NCBI GenBank assembly: GCA_032871835.1
Contig: CM065297.1
Coordinates: forward strand, 31,877,598-31,941,597
Direction: 5' to 3'
From: Dipteronia dyeriana
Taxonomy: Eukaryota > Streptophyta > Magnoliopsida > Sapindales > Sapindaceae
DNA length: 64,000 nt
The position numbers and the translations under genes are program-made. Below are positions 61,864-64,000 of this stretch, in pieces; position 1 is the stretch's first letter; every line of letters starts with the position of its first letter. The notes below the pieces were generated by a model. The model ran no database searches. It was not told the DNA's origin and saw only the letters and a list, made by a program, of their open reading frames with translations.

Positions 61864-63855
61864 TGTTGGAACCCCGTTCACCGGTCACACAGAGGAATTA
61901 GGTTTTAATTTTTTTTATACATATCATAATTTGTATCTGGGACCAGTAAACTTGAGATCATAATTACTTTTGGAACTCATACATACAATATGTATACACA
62001 GGATATTGTAATCAATATAATCAGAAGAAGAAGAAAATCTTACCAACTTTTGGAGGCTCCTTCACTTAACGATATGCTTCTGTCTAAACCAATCTTACCA
62101 ACGTTTGGAGGATCCTTTGCTTTACGATGTGCTCCTGTCTGAACCACTCGATCTTCCTAGCTATTTCCCGAAATTTGTAACCACGTGTGCGTGCGTCACG
62201 GTCTCAGAAACTTGAATGAAGGATGTAGAGAGAATTGAAGAAACTCTTTCTTCTATGTGTTTTAAAAAACACAAAAGCATGAAACAAGATTTTATATATA
62301 TTATTCTTACAAACTTTTTTTTTCTTATCCCACACAACAACATGCTTTCGGATTTATATTTGTTTTTTCTCTTTTCGCACGAAGAACAATATATATATAT
62401 ATATATCATATCTTTTTTTTGACTTTTTGTTTCATTTGTACACACCAATTTGCATCATATGCAAACTCTTGTGTTTATAGTTGATATATATTTTTTAATT
62501 ATCGTTTTCAAATATATCTAATATATTAAAAATGATAATAAGTATTTTAAATATAAATTTAAATTCAAATACTTAGATAAACGATTTAGTAAAAAATGAA
62601 ATAATCCTATTATTTTATCTTCACCTAAATCCAAATATCAATTAACACCCTCCAATTAATAGTTAATTAATAATTCATAATTATCAATATAATTAAATAA
62701 TCTAATTATTTAATTAACTTAACTATTAACATTCATGAATTAAATAATCTAATTATTCAATTAATTATTGAATAAATACGTGTCACTTTCGTAACACAAT
62801 TAATTGGACAATCCAATTAATTAATCGTGACCCTTGTTAAGTAAATCGAACGGGCTAGCAAGGGGACCTAATGGATCAATAGTATTTTGAGCTCCAATAA
62901 TCCTCGGAATCATTAATTAAACTCTTTAATTAATATTCCTTGATTATTAACTCTGGTGTTACTCCACTAAAAACCCGAAGCTACACTCTCTCAACTGCAG
63001 ACGCTTTTACATAGACCGATACAACTCGGTGTCCATCGATATAGCTATTACATATGGTGTGATCCACCACAATAGTTCATAATTAGAGCTGAGTCATAAT
63101 GTCCGTTATACCCCTTTAATTACATATATCCTTTAAGTACCGTTGATTCTACAATGAAAAATAAATCATATTTCCTCAAGGAACTAGGAGAACGCTTATA
63201 TTGTTCAAACCCCGAATCAACCTTTCAGGGAACTACCATCTACTTCTCACAAGAAGAAGTAGATTCCACTATTGTGTACATACCTTCCCAACCACAAGCC
63301 AAATCGAAATCCCAACATACAGAGCATATTGATCAGGAAATACATCTGACCTCACCCATGGTATATCAAAGACCATGATTTAACCTGAATGAGTCGATAA
63401 GACACTTAGGATTAAGATCCCCCACATATAGCCATCATTAGTTGATATATATGAATCTCATCGGTAAACGGATCTTGGTGAGAGATTCGTATAGATCATG
63501 ACCCAGTCCTATATGATCACATCATATAAGGTGCCTCCATTCCCATATCTTATATGAATGATTCAGGATAGAATCACCGTACATTACGAAATTGACCACA
63601 ACTATAGATTAACCACAAATAAAGTACCCAACTTCATTTGCTAACCATGGACTCTTTAGATTGTACGTCTCTTACTGTATCCATCTGTATATGACACTCA
63701 TATACACAATTTGAGATTACATCCGGCAATCTTGGATGTTAAATATATGCACAAGTTATAAAATAAATAACACAACAAGAATGAATTGAACCTTTCCTTT
63801 TATTTATTTCATAAATCCATTTACAAATTACATCTTTAGGGTATAAACCCCAACA
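61864..63855 (-). repeat. Copia-type 3' LTR, about 2.0 kb
   Basis: On the minus strand it starts TGTTGGGGTTTATACCC at 63855 and ends GGGGTTCCAACA at 61864. The TG...CA ends form a TGTTGG/CCAACA inverted repeat. Its upstream neighbour on the minus strand is the end of Copia pol and the AGTGCAAGTGGCAGAT tract, so this is a 3' LTR and the element continues past the right edge. GTTCT (61859-61863) would be the target duplication to look for at the other end. It is a different family from the LTRs at 5253 and 58160. Confidence 0.85.
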
Positions 63856-64000
63856 ATCTGCCACTTGCACTAAAGCATGTGAGGCATATCTCTAACCCTA
63901 GACCATCTAGGTGACCCAAAAACACTTTAGCCGGTAAGGTCTTCATAAATGGATCAACATGATTGTCTTGTAAGACTATCTTTGTGATGATCACATCTCC
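63836..64000 (-). CDS. Copia pol C-terminus (partial, runs off the window)
   Basis: The minus-strand frame open from the window edge reads GDVIITKIVLQDNHVDPFMK, TLPAKVFLGHLDGLGLE, the normal C-terminus of Ty1/Copia RNase H (family form ADPLTKALP...FxxHxxxMG). The stop is at 63836, just inside the LTR. A purine-rich stretch at 63856-63872 (AGTGCAAGTGGCAGAT on the minus strand) is the probable polypurine tract. No stop is visible in this short piece, so the element could be fairly young. Confidence 0.8.
   Translation of the reverse strand, partial: GDVIITKIVLQDNHVDPFMKTLPAKVFLGHLDGLGLEICLTCFSASGRLLGFIP

Overview
The window is nuclear DNA of a flowering plant, almost certainly a eudicot. It is AT-rich, its genes have many introns, its proteins are typical land-plant ones, and it is dominated by transposable elements: LTR retrotransposons, non-autonomous DNA elements, SINEs and a LINE remnant. 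Nothing allows a species call. Coordinates and exon joins were worked out by eye from splice consensus and reading frame; family names come from recalled protein motifs, not from a search.

Layout. 1-4.4 kb: intergenic DNA with two tRNA-derived SINEs, a 703-bp hAT-type MITE with a perfect 8-bp target duplication, and a near-palindromic MITE. 4.4-20.3 kb: a nested stack. A small element with inverted ends (about 1.4 kb once the inserts are removed) is split by a Copia-type solo LTR (5.25-7.49 kb) and by a 12.2-kb Ty3/Gypsy element of the Tat type (7.88-20.10 kb). The Gypsy gag-pol is on the minus strand. It carries an extra archaeal-type RNase H, a 99-bp tandem repeat behind pol, and a spliced coiled-coil ORF on the opposite strand.

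20.3-44.6 kb: the genic core. It holds a complete uL22 (ribosomal protein L22, probably mitochondrial) gene on the plus strand, a dihydroneopterin aldolase gene on the minus strand with an apparent 1-nt frameshift, and a complete 13-exon UBP8/9/10-type ubiquitin-specific protease gene on the minus strand (29.7-44.1 kb). The introns of the protease gene contain a LINE, SINE, Harbinger-like and hAT-like insertions and microsatellites. A G-box-containing intergenic region separates it from a plus-strand Rsm22/METTL17-like relic (44.7-47.9 kb) that lacks its methyltransferase core.

48-53 kb: spacer with a 2.3-kb two-level tandem array (49.2-51.5 kb). Blocks of about 21 bp come in discrete numbers between about 31-bp spacers. 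53-64 kb: a second, broken Tat element (53.1-56.1 and 60.1-61.9 kb) interrupted by an unclassified repeat, by a Copia LTR related to the 5.25-kb solo LTR, and by the 3' LTR of another Copia element whose body runs off the right end.

The host genes are ordinary housekeeping functions (organelle translation, folate synthesis, deubiquitination) with no operon-like relation. The least ordinary signals are the quantised tandem array, the conserved antisense ORF and 99-bp repeat of the two Tat copies, and the damaged DHNA and Rsm22-like genes.
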